Below are positions 35,237-43,429 of a DNA stretch of 64,000 nucleotides, in pieces. The stretch is from Actinoplanes sp. NBC_00393 (GTDB lineage: Bacteria; Actinomycetota; Actinomycetes; Mycobacteriales; Micromonosporaceae), in contig NZ_CP107942.1 of assembly GCF_036053395.1 (NCBI RefSeq), positions 3,686,501 to 3,750,500 of the forward strand, read 5' to 3'. Position numbers and translations under genes: made by a program. Below the pieces are notes generated by a model. The model did no database searches. It was given only the letters and a program-made list of their open reading frames with translations, and was not told the origin of the DNA. Position 1 is the stretch's first letter, and each line of letters opens with the position of its first letter.

Positions 35237-38166
35237 GTCCGCACCTCCGCCGGCCGGTGAGCTTGCAGGGATCGCAGCGTGCGGTCGAGCAGTCCGAGCG
35301 CCAGCTGTTCGGCGGCGCGGTCGAGGCCGAGCCGGTTGGCGTGCAGGTGCACGATGCTGGGCGCCAGGTCGGGCCAGGCCGGCAGTTGCTCGACGAGCGG
35401 GTTCATCCGCTGCCGCCGGTGGGCGAGCACGGCGCCGACGTGCTCCCATCCCGGGCCGAGCCCGGTCCAGTATCCGGTGCCGCACGCGTCGACGAGGGTG
35501 CGCAGGCGTGCCTTGTCGTCGCGGAATCGTCGTCCGCCGGCCGGGCCCGCCCACTGGGGCCGGTCCTTCCCGGCCGGCAGGGCGGCGATGCTGACCAGGG
35601 CCAGTTCGATGCGGTCCAGGCCGGCACGGCGAAGGACGGCTAGCAGTTCGCGTACGGCGGTCGAGTCCACGCAGGCCAGTTGCTCGCAGAGCGCGGTGCT
35701 GTCGGGTCCGCCGTAGCGTTCCAGCTCACGCTCGTACGTCTCGATGCTCATCCTGGTCCGCAGCCCCGCGCGGATGGCCTGCGCCGCCCAGCCGGTCACC
35801 TCGGGAAGCACCCGCCCGAGCAGCGTGGCCGGTGCGCCGTGGAAGCGCAGCCGCAAATGACGGGCCGGATCGGAGTAGCGGACCAGCATCCAGCCGTCCG
35901 CGTCGCCGCGGGCGACGATGCGGTCGGCCAGTTCGCCGAGCGGCCCGGCGATCAGCTCGTCTTCGGTGCGTGTCGGGCCGTCGAGGGTCACGTACAGCCA
36001 GTCGGAGCCGGGCGGGCGGCGGCGTTCGGCGTCCGTCCACGCTCGGGCCGGTGCCGCTCTGCGGGTCCGGGCCGGTGTCGCCCGGACCAGCGGCACGACC
36101 ATCTCGACCAGGTGGCGCCCGCCCGGCCCGGGCAACCAGGCGTGTTCGGGGCCGGGCAACGCCTCGTGCACAGTCACATCACCGCCGTCGCGGACGGCCG
36201 CGGCGAGCTGGCGGCGGTGGCTGTCCTCGTCCAAGTCCAGCAGCAGCCGATTGTCGGCGCTGGCCAGATAGACCAGCCGCGGGACGCGCCACCGGTCCCG
36301 CCACGTGTCGACATCGGCGTCGGCGAGCCGCCACTGGGCGGGACTGAGCACGATCCGGTCGCGGCGCAGACGCGGCCGGAACGGCATGTCCGTCATCGGC
36401 CCCCAGTCGAAGGCGCTCAGGTCGACCTGGCCGTCGGCGGTGAGTTCCAGCAGGGTGCGGCACAGCGCCGGCGCCGCGGCCGGGTTGAGCATGTGCCCGC
36501 AGGTGAGCACCAGCGGACGGCCGGCGGTGTCCCACCACACCCGGAACCGGCCGTCGGCCAGACCGACCGAGAGTTCGTCGACGGGCACGACCCGGTCCGG
36601 TGCGAGGGTGGGCGCCACGCCCACCGGCAGTTCGTAGCCGCGGACCAGCGGGCGGACCGCGACGTTCGCCGAGCGGGCCCGCAGCGGCCGGTACACCAGC
36701 TCGGCGACCACGGCGCCGGGTTCCGCCGGCTCGGCTGCGGCGGCCTCGGTGAGCAGGTCGTACGCCGGCGCCCCCAGCAGGTCGGCGAACCGGCCCAGCC
36801 CGCGCCCGGCCGACTGCCCGCCCAGATTGGGGCCGATGATCAGTCGGTAGTCGCCGCGGTCGAGGGCGGCCCGGTCGTGCGCGGCCACGAAGACGCTCAG
36901 CTCGAGCGACGGCGGCAGGTCACCGTGATCCGGTGGGGCGATACCGTCGGTGAGCCGGCCGATCAGGTCGTCGTCGAGCAGCACCTCGCGGCGGCCGTCC
37001 CGGATCGCGGCGGCGACCAGGTCCCGTACCACCCGCGGATCGCGCTGCTGCGCACCCGCGGCGCCCTCGAAATCGGACGGGTGGCCGAGCCCGAACCGAG
37101 GGTCGAGCAGCTCCAGCAGCGGCACCCGGCGCTGGTCGCCGTAGCGGCGGTGGAAGGCCTGCCGGTAGCCGGCCAGCGGATCCCAGGACCGGCCGGGTTG
37201 CAGGCGGAACAGCAGGTCCACCGCTGCGGCGGCGTCGTCCGCGATCAGGCGGGTCACCCCGGTCGCGGCCAGCGGCAGCGCGGAATCGACCTGCACGTCG
37301 GCGCGGGCGGCGTCGACCGCAGTCTCGGCCAGCAGCGCGCGGGCGGTGGCCAGCAGCGCGCGGGCGGGGGCCAGCGCGGCCGTCCGGTCAGGGGCGTCGT
37401 CAACGGCACGGCAGGCGGCGCCGACTGCGGTCAGCGTCGCCGACCACTGCGCCGCGGCCGCCGACGGCATCTGGTCCAGGCGTTTCAGCACGTGGCCGAG
37501 GGGGTCGCCGAGCAGCGCCGGAGGCAGTTCGGGCAGCAGGAACTGCTGGTCGCGCAGCTGCTGCAGCAGCCGGTCGACCTTCTCGGCGGTGGCGCCCGGC
37601 GTGGCGGCGAGCAGCTGCCGGTGCAGGTCGGCGGCGTCGATGCCGGGACGGGCCAGTGCCAGGGCGCGCCGGACCGGGCCGGTCGCGCGCAGCGAGACGT
37701 CCGGCCCGCCGTGCCGGCCGCCGGTCGCCGGGTCCGCGAGATAGAGCCGGCCGTCGTGGGCGAGGACGCAGGTGTTGGCGTACCAGCGGCCGCCGTCCTC
37801 GCGGCTGAGCTGCTCGGTGACAGCGGTCAGCCAGGCCATGTCGGGCCGCGTCCGGGTCGGCCTGCAGCCCGGCGCGATGACCAGATCGGTCCGCTCGGCC
37901 CAGCGGGCCACCGCCACGGCGGCGAACCCGCCGAACGGGGTCGGCCGGGTCGCCGCGCGGATCAGGTAGCGCTGCAAAGCGGCACGCGCGCCGGCTTTGC
38001 CGGACTGCAGCGCGGCGTGCAGGTCCGGCGAGGCCACCGCCACGGCGAACCGCACGGTCTCGTCAGCCCACCAATCCTCGGCGGGGTCGGCGAAGGCCGC
38101 GGCGGGCAGCAACGGGGCCCGGACCACCGGTCCGGACAACACGCGGTACGCAGGCCGGGATCTCAT
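35233..38166 (-). CDS. lanB: Class I lanthipeptide dehydratase LanB, full length with SpaB-type C-terminal domain
   Basis: 977 residues. The start MRSRPAYRVLSGPVVRAPLL and RAATRPTPFGGFAAVAVARW (around residue 75) identify the Lant_dehydr_N glutamylation domain; the middle covers the glutamate-elimination region. From about residue 720, DWLYVTLDGPTRTEDELIAG, then WMLVRYSDPARHLRLRFHG and MSIETYERELERYGG form the SpaB_C (thiopep_ocin) domain. Such enzymes use glutamyl-tRNA to dehydrate Ser/Thr in precursor peptides. Here the Thr of the Thr-Cys repeats are the obvious targets. ATG 38166 overlaps the LanC stop (ATGA), and its own stop overlaps the start of the HNH effector gene, so it is embedded in the eCIS unit. 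Confidence 0.92.
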   Translation of the reverse strand: MRSRPAYRVLSGPVVRAPLLPAAAFADPAEDWWADETVRFAVAVASPDLHAALQSGKAGARAALQRYLIRAATRPTPFGGFAAVAVARWAERTDLVIAPGCRPTRTRPDMAWLTAVTEQLSREDGGRWYANTCVLAHDGRLYLADPATGGRHGGPDVSLRATGPVRRALALARPGIDAADLHRQLLAATPGATAEKVDRLLQQLRDQQFLLPELPPALLGDPLGHVLKRLDQMPSAAAAQWSATLTAVGAACRAVDDAPDRTAALAPARALLATARALLAETAVDAARADVQVDSALPLAATGVTRLIADDAAAAVDLLFRLQPGRSWDPLAGYRQAFHRRYGDQRRVPLLELLDPRFGLGHPSDFEGAAGAQQRDPRVVRDLVAAAIRDGRREVLLDDDLIGRLTDGIAPPDHGDLPPSLELSVFVAAHDRAALDRGDYRLIIGPNLGGQSAGRGLGRFADLLGAPAYDLLTEAAAAEPAEPGAVVAELVYRPLRARSANVAVRPLVRGYELPVGVAPTLAPDRVVPVDELSVGLADGRFRVWWDTAGRPLVLTCGHMLNPAAAPALCRTLLELTADGQVDLSAFDWGPMTDMPFRPRLRRDRIVLSPAQWRLADADVDTWRDRWRVPRLVYLASADNRLLLDLDEDSHRRQLAAAVRDGGDVTVHEALPGPEHAWLPGPGGRHLVEMVVPLVRATPARTRRAAPARAWTDAERRRPPGSDWLYVTLDGPTRTEDELIAGPLGELADRIVARGDADGWMLVRYSDPARHLRLRFHGAPATLLGRVLPEVTGWAAQAIRAGLRTRMSIETYERELERYGGPDSTALCEQLACVDSTAVRELLAVLRRAGLDRIELALVSIAALPAGKDRPQWAGPAGGRRFRDDKARLRTLVDACGTGYWTGLGPGWEHVGAVLAHRRQRMNPLVEQLPAWPDLAPSIVHLHANRLGLDRAAEQLALGLLDRTLRSLQAHRPAEVRT

Positions 38167-39416
38167 GACAGCAGCAGCATCCGATCCCAGCAGGACTCCG
38201 GTGAGGGGCCGAGCAGGGCCAGGGCCACGCCCGGTACGCCGTCCAGCAGTCCCGGATGGTCGACCAGAACGCCTCCGGGTTCGGCGATGCGCATCCCGAG
38301 CAGGGTGTCCGGGTCGTATTCGGCGGCCAGACCGCACGCCAGTGTCTCGGCGCTCGCCGCGATCGCCGGGTCGTGCAGGTCTGCTGCGAAGCGGCTCAGC
38401 ACCTGCAACAGCCCGGCGCGCCCGTGGCACAGGCCGGCGGTGGACAGCCACCACCGGTCCGGCCGCCGGGCCGCCACCGCGCGGATCGTGCGGGCCGCGA
38501 CGTCCGTCCACTCGGCGCGGCCGAGCGCGACACCGGCCAGCCAGATGCTGCGCGCCACACCGATCGCCCCGTAACACCAGGCGGCCCGGCCGGGCTCCCC
38601 CACGCGTTCCGGCGGACCGGGGTCGTCCAGGGCGACGGCGTCCGGCCAGTCAGGCGCGTCCGCGGTGCCCACCTGATGCTCGGTGAGCCAGGTGACGGTC
38701 ACCTCGATCGCGTCGCGGGCGCCGGGCACCTCGACACCCTCGGCCACCGCGAGCGCCAGCAGCGCCAGCGGGCCCGGCACGCCGTGCGCCAGCCCGCAGT
38801 TGTGGTGCCCGCGCGGGAAGTAGTCACGCAACGTGCCGGCGGTCAGGTCGGCCGGGGTGTGCCAGCGGCGTGGATGGCCGCGGTCGGCGAGCAGCCCGGA
38901 CAGCGCCGCCAGGATGTCGGTGAGCGCGGCCGCCGGGGGCCGGGCCAGCAGGTAGGCGCCGGTGCCGGTCAACCCGGAGATCAGGTCGTGGTCGCTCGCC
39001 GCGCAGCCGTGCGCCGCCTGCAGGCGCCGGGCCGCGGCGGTGGCCGCCGGCCCGACGGTCGCGTCCACCGCGGACAGCAGACGTTCGTAGCGGGGCCGGC
39101 CGGCGGCCAGCAGGGTGGCCGCGAAGCCGATCCCGGCGAGGCCGGAGAAGAGCGAGACATCGTACGGCGAAGCCGCGGCAACCGCCGTCGCCAGTTGCCG
39201 GTGACCCGCCCGGTCCCAGCCGTCACCGGGCCGGTGGCGGTCCAGCGCGGCGCACAGCACGGCCAGCCCGGCGTTGCCCGTCGACAGGCTCGCCGGCCGC
39301 CACGGGAGCAGGTCGGCGTAGCGGGACTGCCGGGCCAGGGCCGCGACCGCGCCGGTGAGCCGGGCCGGGTCGGTGATCCGGTCCGCGAGCAGTTCGGCTA
39401 CCTTCTCGGCGGTCAC
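38163..39416 (-). CDS. lanC: Lanthionine synthetase C-like cyclase LanC
   Basis: 417 residues from GTG 39416 (VTAEKVAELLADRITDPARL). The LanC seven-repeat alpha barrel motifs are present: NCGLAHGVPGPLALLALA, WCYGAIGVARSIWLAG (Cys281) and GLCHGRAGLLQVLS (Cys330-His331). These are the three zinc ligands that activate cysteine thiols for addition to dehydro-residues. The GTG overlaps the TGA of the precursor gene by four bases (GTGA). The longer frame upstream (HLPEHLPCHLPGHVP...) is only the Thr-Cys repeat read in another frame and should not be included. Confidence 0.93.
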   Translation of the reverse strand: MTAEKVAELLADRITDPARLTGAVAALARQSRYADLLPWRPASLSTGNAGLAVLCAALDRHRPGDGWDRAGHRQLATAVAAASPYDVSLFSGLAGIGFAATLLAAGRPRYERLLSAVDATVGPAATAAARRLQAAHGCAASDHDLISGLTGTGAYLLARPPAAALTDILAALSGLLADRGHPRRWHTPADLTAGTLRDYFPRGHHNCGLAHGVPGPLALLALAVAEGVEVPGARDAIEVTVTWLTEHQVGTADAPDWPDAVALDDPGPPERVGEPGRAAWCYGAIGVARSIWLAGVALGRAEWTDVAARTIRAVAARRPDRWWLSTAGLCHGRAGLLQVLSRFAADLHDPAIAASAETLACGLAAEYDPDTLLGMRIAEPGGVLVDHPGLLDGVPGVALALLGPSPESCWDRMLLLS

Positions 39417-39733
39417 GGTCGCCGGCAGCCGGGTTGTTCGGTCGGGCAGTGGGTCTGCGCCTGCGTCTGGCACGGCCGGCAGGTCTCCGGGCAGGTCCGG
39501 CGGCACGTCTCCTCGCAGGTGTTGCGGCAGGTGGCCGGGCACGTCCCGCGGCACGTGTCCGGGCAGGTGGCACGGCAGGTGCTCGGGCAGGTGGGCGCGT
39601 GGCTGTCGCACGTCTCCCCGGGCTGCTCGTTGGTGGTCGGCAGATACAGCTCGAGGGCTGCGTGCGGGCTCAGCTCACCCCAGACGAGGTCGAGATCGAA
39701 CTCGTCGTTGCCGGTGCGTCTATCGACGCTCAT
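39413..39733 (-). CDS. lanA: Lanthipeptide precursor with FxLD leader and repetitive Thr-Cys core
   Basis: 106 residues from ATG 39733. The leader holds EFDLDLVWGEL (residues 11-21), the FxLD motif used by class I LanB enzymes of actinomycetes. From residue 41 it is Cys/Thr-rich: 14 Cys in all, with ten Thr-Cys pairs spaced exactly four residues apart from 48 to 85 (TCPSTCRATCPDTCRG and so on), then CRPC and a looser tail with Cys96 and Cys103. The start overlaps the stop of the S74 fibre gene by 14 bases and the stop overlaps lanC, so all are translated in series. No dedicated protease or ABC transporter gene is present. The mature product and ring pattern are unknown. Confidence 0.88.
   Translation of the reverse strand: MSVDRRTGNDEFDLDLVWGELSPHAALELYLPTTNEQPGETCDSHAPTCPSTCRATCPDTCRGTCPATCRNTCEETCRRTCPETCRPCQTQAQTHCPTEQPGCRRP
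39470..39592 (-). repeat. 12-bp periodic repeat coding for Thr-Cys-x-x units
   Basis: The DNA coding residues 48-88 of the precursor repeats every 12 bases, with a weaker 24-base period that alternates TCP-x and TCR-x at first (TCPS, TCRA, TCPD, TCRG, TCPA, TCRN, TCEE, TCRR, TCPE, TCRP). The Thr and Cys codons are invariant (ACG/ACC/ACA + TGC/TGT/TGC type), while the two other positions vary. This fits growth by tandem duplication with selection for the Thr-Cys pairs. Confidence 0.85.
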
Positions 39734-41357
39734 CGCCGAGCCGATCTTCCAGGGCGGTGACCGCCGCCCGCAGCTCGTTGACCGCGCCCACCAGCACCCC
39801 GGCCAGGCCGGCGTAGTCGACGGCCAGCAGATCGCTGTCACCCATCGGCACCACCAGCTCGGGGAAGACCTGCTGCACCTGCTGAGCGACGACCCCGGCA
39901 CGTCGGCCGCTGATCGTGGCGGCTTCGCCGTCGGCCGGGACGAACGTCACCGCCTGCACCTCGGCCAGCCGGTCCAGGACACCGGTCAGGCCGGTGACAC
40001 CGGTTTTGAGGCGTACGTCCGACGGGTTGCAGAACGTGATCGCGCAGACCGTGCCGGCCACGTCCACCTCGAACCGCGGGTTCGGGTTCTTGACGCCGAG
40101 CCGGTTACCGGCCAGAACGTTGTGCGACACCTCCAGGTCGGCCGGGCTGGCGCCGCCGACGTGCACGGTCTGCCCGGTGTTCCAGTTGAGCCACAGCCCG
40201 TCCGGCCCGTCGGCGCCCGACTGCTTGCCCACGATGTGCCGGGTGACCAGAAACGCGTCACCGCCGGCCCCGATCGTCGTGGTGCTGCGCACGGCGAGGG
40301 TCTGCAGCGTGGCCGTCCCGGTGACCGTCAGGGCGCCGGCGGCCTGCACGGCGCCGGTCAGCGTCGCGCTGCCGCTCACGGTCAGCGCCGCCAGGGTGCT
40401 GGTCGCCGCCCGCAGGTCGCCGGTGACCTGCAGGTCGTCGTCGATCGTCAGGTCGCCGGCAACGGCCAGGTCACCGCCGGTGCTCAGGTTGCCGGTCACG
40501 CTGAGGTCGCCGGTCACCTCGGCGCCGCCGCCCACCGACAGCGCGGAGGCCAGCGCGACCGCGCGGGCGACGCGCAGGCCGCCGTCCAGTTCGAGATCGG
40601 CGGCGGCGCCGGTCACCGCGAGCGCCCGGCGGGCCGGGCCGGCCGCGGCGAGCAGGTGCAGTTCGACGCCGCCGTCGGCGCGGGGCGCGAGCAGGGCCGA
40701 CCGGGTCTGCCCGGCGGACAGCGTGGCGCCTTGGCCGGCGTCGATGCGGGACACGACCAGCGCTCCCGTGACCGGCCGGGCGAGCCGGCGCAGGCCCGGT
40801 TCCAGGCCGTCGACGGCGCCACCGGCGTTGAGGTCGACCGTGGCCAGCGCGAGCTGGACGCCGTCGTCGGTGAACGGCCCGGGATCGGTGAGCCGCAGCC
40901 ACGGCGCCTGGCGCAGCAGCAACAGACCGGCGTCGGCCACCTCGACCTCACGCCAGCTGACGGTGAGCAGATAGCGGCCCGCGGCGACGGTCGCGGTGTC
41001 GATGACGACCCCGTTCGGCCCGACCGGCACGGTCGGGATGTTCTGCACCCCGGTCGGCGGGACCTGCGGGTCGGTGATGGCGAGACCGCCGTCGCCGAGC
41101 ACGATCACCCGGCCGTCGGCGTCCAGGGCGGTGCCCAGCGCCACGGTGATCCCCGCTGCGCCCGCTGTCGCGGTGACCGTCAGGCCGCCGCTGACGCCCC
41201 AGTCGTACAGCGCGGTGCTGCGGGCGGCGTCCGCGGGCAGGACGTAGCCCTCGATGTCGGTGCGTGACTCGGCCCGCGAGGTCAGACCGGTCCGCGGCGT
41301 CGGGTTCGGCCCGCTCATGTTCCAGTACTGGGTGCGGACCAGTCCGGGGTTGCTCAT
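39720..41357 (-). CDS. Fibre-like eCIS protein, paralogue 2, with C-terminal S74 intramolecular chaperone
   Basis: 545 residues. The N-terminal domain is shared with the other two fibre-like proteins (LVRTQYWNMSGPNPTPRTG, ESRTDIEGYVLPADAARSTA). The middle has a striking series of VTGDLSVTGNLSTGGDLAVA-type beta repeats, as in phage fibre shafts. From about 440, NPSDVRLKTGVTGL, FVPADGEAATISGRRAGVVA and LLAVDYAGLAGVLVGAVNEL form the S74 (endosialidase-type) chaperone, which trimerises fibres and is then cut off. AGGAG lies six bases before ATG 41357. Its stop overlaps the lanthipeptide precursor start. Confidence 0.85.
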   Translation of the reverse strand: MSNPGLVRTQYWNMSGPNPTPRTGLTSRAESRTDIEGYVLPADAARSTALYDWGVSGGLTVTATAGAAGITVALGTALDADGRVIVLGDGGLAITDPQVPPTGVQNIPTVPVGPNGVVIDTATVAAGRYLLTVSWREVEVADAGLLLLRQAPWLRLTDPGPFTDDGVQLALATVDLNAGGAVDGLEPGLRRLARPVTGALVVSRIDAGQGATLSAGQTRSALLAPRADGGVELHLLAAAGPARRALAVTGAAADLELDGGLRVARAVALASALSVGGGAEVTGDLSVTGNLSTGGDLAVAGDLTIDDDLQVTGDLRAATSTLAALTVSGSATLTGAVQAAGALTVTGTATLQTLAVRSTTTIGAGGDAFLVTRHIVGKQSGADGPDGLWLNWNTGQTVHVGGASPADLEVSHNVLAGNRLGVKNPNPRFEVDVAGTVCAITFCNPSDVRLKTGVTGLTGVLDRLAEVQAVTFVPADGEAATISGRRAGVVAQQVQQVFPELVVPMGDSDLLAVDYAGLAGVLVGAVNELRAAVTALEDRLGDERR

Positions 41358-41370
41358 CGTCGGCTCCTGC

Positions 41371-41610
41371 TCATCCCACGGCGAGGATCCGCGGATCCGC
41401 ACCGTCGTCCGCACCGGCCGGCGCCGGCGAGACGGGTGCCGCCACGTCGGCGGCGCCGAGCTCCTCGAGCACCTGGATCGCACCGCTGATGCGCAGCAGG
41501 GTCTCGCGCAGCACGACTTCCTGGCGGGTCAGGTCGCGCAGCCGGGCCTCGCCGGTGGCGTACTCGCGGCGCAGTTCGGCCAGCCGGGCCTGCAGTCGGT
41601 CGTCGGTCAT
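41371..41610 (-). CDS. Small coiled-coil protein
   Basis: 79 residues. Residues 1-52 (MTDDRLQARLAELRREYATG to VLRETLLRISGAIQVLEELG) form a continuous amphipathic helix. The rest is Ala/Pro/Asp-rich and probably disordered. ATG 41610 overlaps the stop of the fibre gene upstream (ATGA). By position it may help assemble or attach the fibres. Confidence 0.75.
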   Translation of the reverse strand: MTDDRLQARLAELRREYATGEARLRDLTRQEVVLRETLLRISGAIQVLEELGAADVAAPVSPAPAGADDGADPRILAVG

Positions 41611-43403
41611 CGTGAGTCCTCCGTCGGTTGCTGGTCAGGGGTGGCGGCGTAGATGCCCCGGTCCTCGGTGACGCCGTACGCCTGCGGGTGCAGATATCTC
41701 TCGGTGGCGTGCTCCGGCTTGTCCGCCTCGGCAACGATCCGGTTCGCGTCCGCCCACGGGTCCTGCCGCACACCGGTCACCAGCCAGCAGACGGTCACCC
41801 CGGGCGGATCGGAGCGGATCGCGAACCGGTTGCCGGACACCTCCTCGGCGATCGACACCGAGGCCGTGCCGCCGACCGTGGTGAGCTGGTAGGTCACATC
41901 CCGGTTCAGCGCCTCGAAGTAGTCCGGCAGCTCCACGTGGGCGAGCCCGTCCGCGCCGGTCGTGACCCGCCCGGTGTACAGGTTCGTCATCTCCGGCGAC
42001 TCGACGAACGAGTGGGACAGCACCTTGTGCTCGGGGTCCAGCGGATGGTCGATGGTGAACCCGCCGCCGCCCTTGGACAGGGTGCCGGTGACCTGCACGT
42101 TGCCGACGAACTGACCGGCCAGCCGTCCGGTGGCGCGGATCCCGATGTCACCGCTGGCGTCGACGCCGATGCCGCGCAGGAACGGGAACGGGAACGACCC
42201 GCCGGAGGTCAGCCGGCCGGTGCGCCCGGCGGCCCGTACGGCGACGAAGCCGTCCACGTGCAGCCGGGCCTCCGGGTCGCCGAGCCCCAGCCCCATGCCG
42301 ACGTTGCCGGACTCGGTGTCCATGGCGAGACCCCAGCCGCTGCCGTCGGCGCCGAAGAACCCCACCTTGTTGTCGATGCCCATGCCCACGAACGCACGGT
42401 CACGGTCCTGGTGGAACCAGATGCCGGCGGAGAACACGTCGTGTGAGCGGACCCGCATCCGGCGCAGCACGTCGAAACCGGCGCCGTCCGGGCTGCCGGG
42501 GATGGTCTGCGGCATCCGGACCCGCAGCACGTCGTCGCCGGCCCGCAGGCGCGCGAACCCGTCGGCGGAGTACCACTCCCACCGCGGCAGGTCGGCGACG
42601 CTCTGGTCGTCGAACGACAGCCCACCCGCCGGGCCGGTGGTGTGCAGGTGCCGGACCTGGGTGTCGCCGCCGGCGGTGACCCGCAGCGCGGGCACCGGCG
42701 CGGCGCCGCCCAGCATGCTGAGCACCACGTCGCCGGCCGGCTCGGCAGCCAGTGCCGCCACCGCTGTCTGACTGGCGCTGCTCGGTGCGCCGGTCGGGGC
42801 CCGCAGCTCCAGCCGGCCGGCCGGCAGCCCGGCCAGCCGCCGCAGCCCGGGCTTGAGGTCGAGCACCGCGCCGGCGGCGTCGAGCGTCACCTCGGCCAGC
42901 ACGACCTGGTCACCGCGATCGGTGAACCCGGCCGCCAGCAGCAGCCGCAGCCAGGGCGCGTGCCGCAGCACCAGGACGCCGCCGGTGGCGGCCTCGACCT
43001 CGCGGAAGACGAGGGTGAGCAGCACGGTACGCCCGGCGCCGGCCGGGCCGGTGCCGACGGTGACCCCGGTCTCGCCGACCACCACGGTGGGCACGTCCTG
43101 CACGGTGTCCGGAGCCACCTCGGGGTCGGTGACCGCGGCGCTGCCCGCGGCCAGCACGATCGTGCGGCCGGCCGTGTCCAGGGCGGTGCCCGGCGCCACG
43201 GTGACGCCGGGCGCGCCGGCCACCGCGGTCACCTCCAGCCCGCGGGCCACACCCCAGTGATGCAGCGCCGCGCCGCGGGCCCGGTCCAGCGGGAGCAGAT
43301 GGCTCTCCATGTCGACGTGGCTCTCGACATGGTTGGTGGCCCCGGTGCGGACCGTGTCGGTCGCCAGGTTCCAGTACTGCGTACGGATGATCGGCTCGGC
43401 CAC
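41607..43403 (-). CDS. Fibre-like eCIS protein, paralogue 1
   Basis: 598 residues from GTG 43403, which is seven bases behind AAGGAG. It starts VAEPIIRTQYWNLATDTVRT and shows the shared N-terminal domain (VESHVDMESHLLPLDRARGA). The shaft has short repeats (VGMGLGLGDPEARLHVDGFV, the form 'x-x-P-x-x-x-L-x-V-x-G' often seen before fibre tips). Near 455-505 it has GGFTIDHPLDPEHKVLSH and VESPEMTNLYTGRV, which paralogue 3 also carries. It has no S74 domain. It follows Afp12, where the Afp13 fibre gene is expected. Confidence 0.8.
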   Translation of the reverse strand: MAEPIIRTQYWNLATDTVRTGATNHVESHVDMESHLLPLDRARGAALHHWGVARGLEVTAVAGAPGVTVAPGTALDTAGRTIVLAAGSAAVTDPEVAPDTVQDVPTVVVGETGVTVGTGPAGAGRTVLLTLVFREVEAATGGVLVLRHAPWLRLLLAAGFTDRGDQVVLAEVTLDAAGAVLDLKPGLRRLAGLPAGRLELRAPTGAPSSASQTAVAALAAEPAGDVVLSMLGGAAPVPALRVTAGGDTQVRHLHTTGPAGGLSFDDQSVADLPRWEWYSADGFARLRAGDDVLRVRMPQTIPGSPDGAGFDVLRRMRVRSHDVFSAGIWFHQDRDRAFVGMGIDNKVGFFGADGSGWGLAMDTESGNVGMGLGLGDPEARLHVDGFVAVRAAGRTGRLTSGGSFPFPFLRGIGVDASGDIGIRATGRLAGQFVGNVQVTGTLSKGGGGFTIDHPLDPEHKVLSHSFVESPEMTNLYTGRVTTGADGLAHVELPDYFEALNRDVTYQLTTVGGTASVSIAEEVSGNRFAIRSDPPGVTVCWLVTGVRQDPWADANRIVAEADKPEHATERYLHPQAYGVTEDRGIYAATPDQQPTEDSR

Positions 43404-43429
43404 TCCCGGACTCCTTCCGGCGCGTGCTG

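Noticed and set aside
39417..39611. Upstream extension of LanC with HLPEHLP/GHVPRDVP repeats
   Set aside because: It is the Thr-Cys repeat of the precursor read in another frame; the true LanC start is the GTG overlapping the precursor stop.
38256..41267. Plus-strand open frame of 1003 codons
   Set aside because: Arg/Gly/Gln/Val-rich shadow of the lan and fibre genes; no start signal, no domain.
41264..41671. Plus-strand ORF over the small coiled-coil gene
   Set aside because: The minus-strand gene has an ATGA overlap and a clear heptad pattern, so the plus frame is a shadow.
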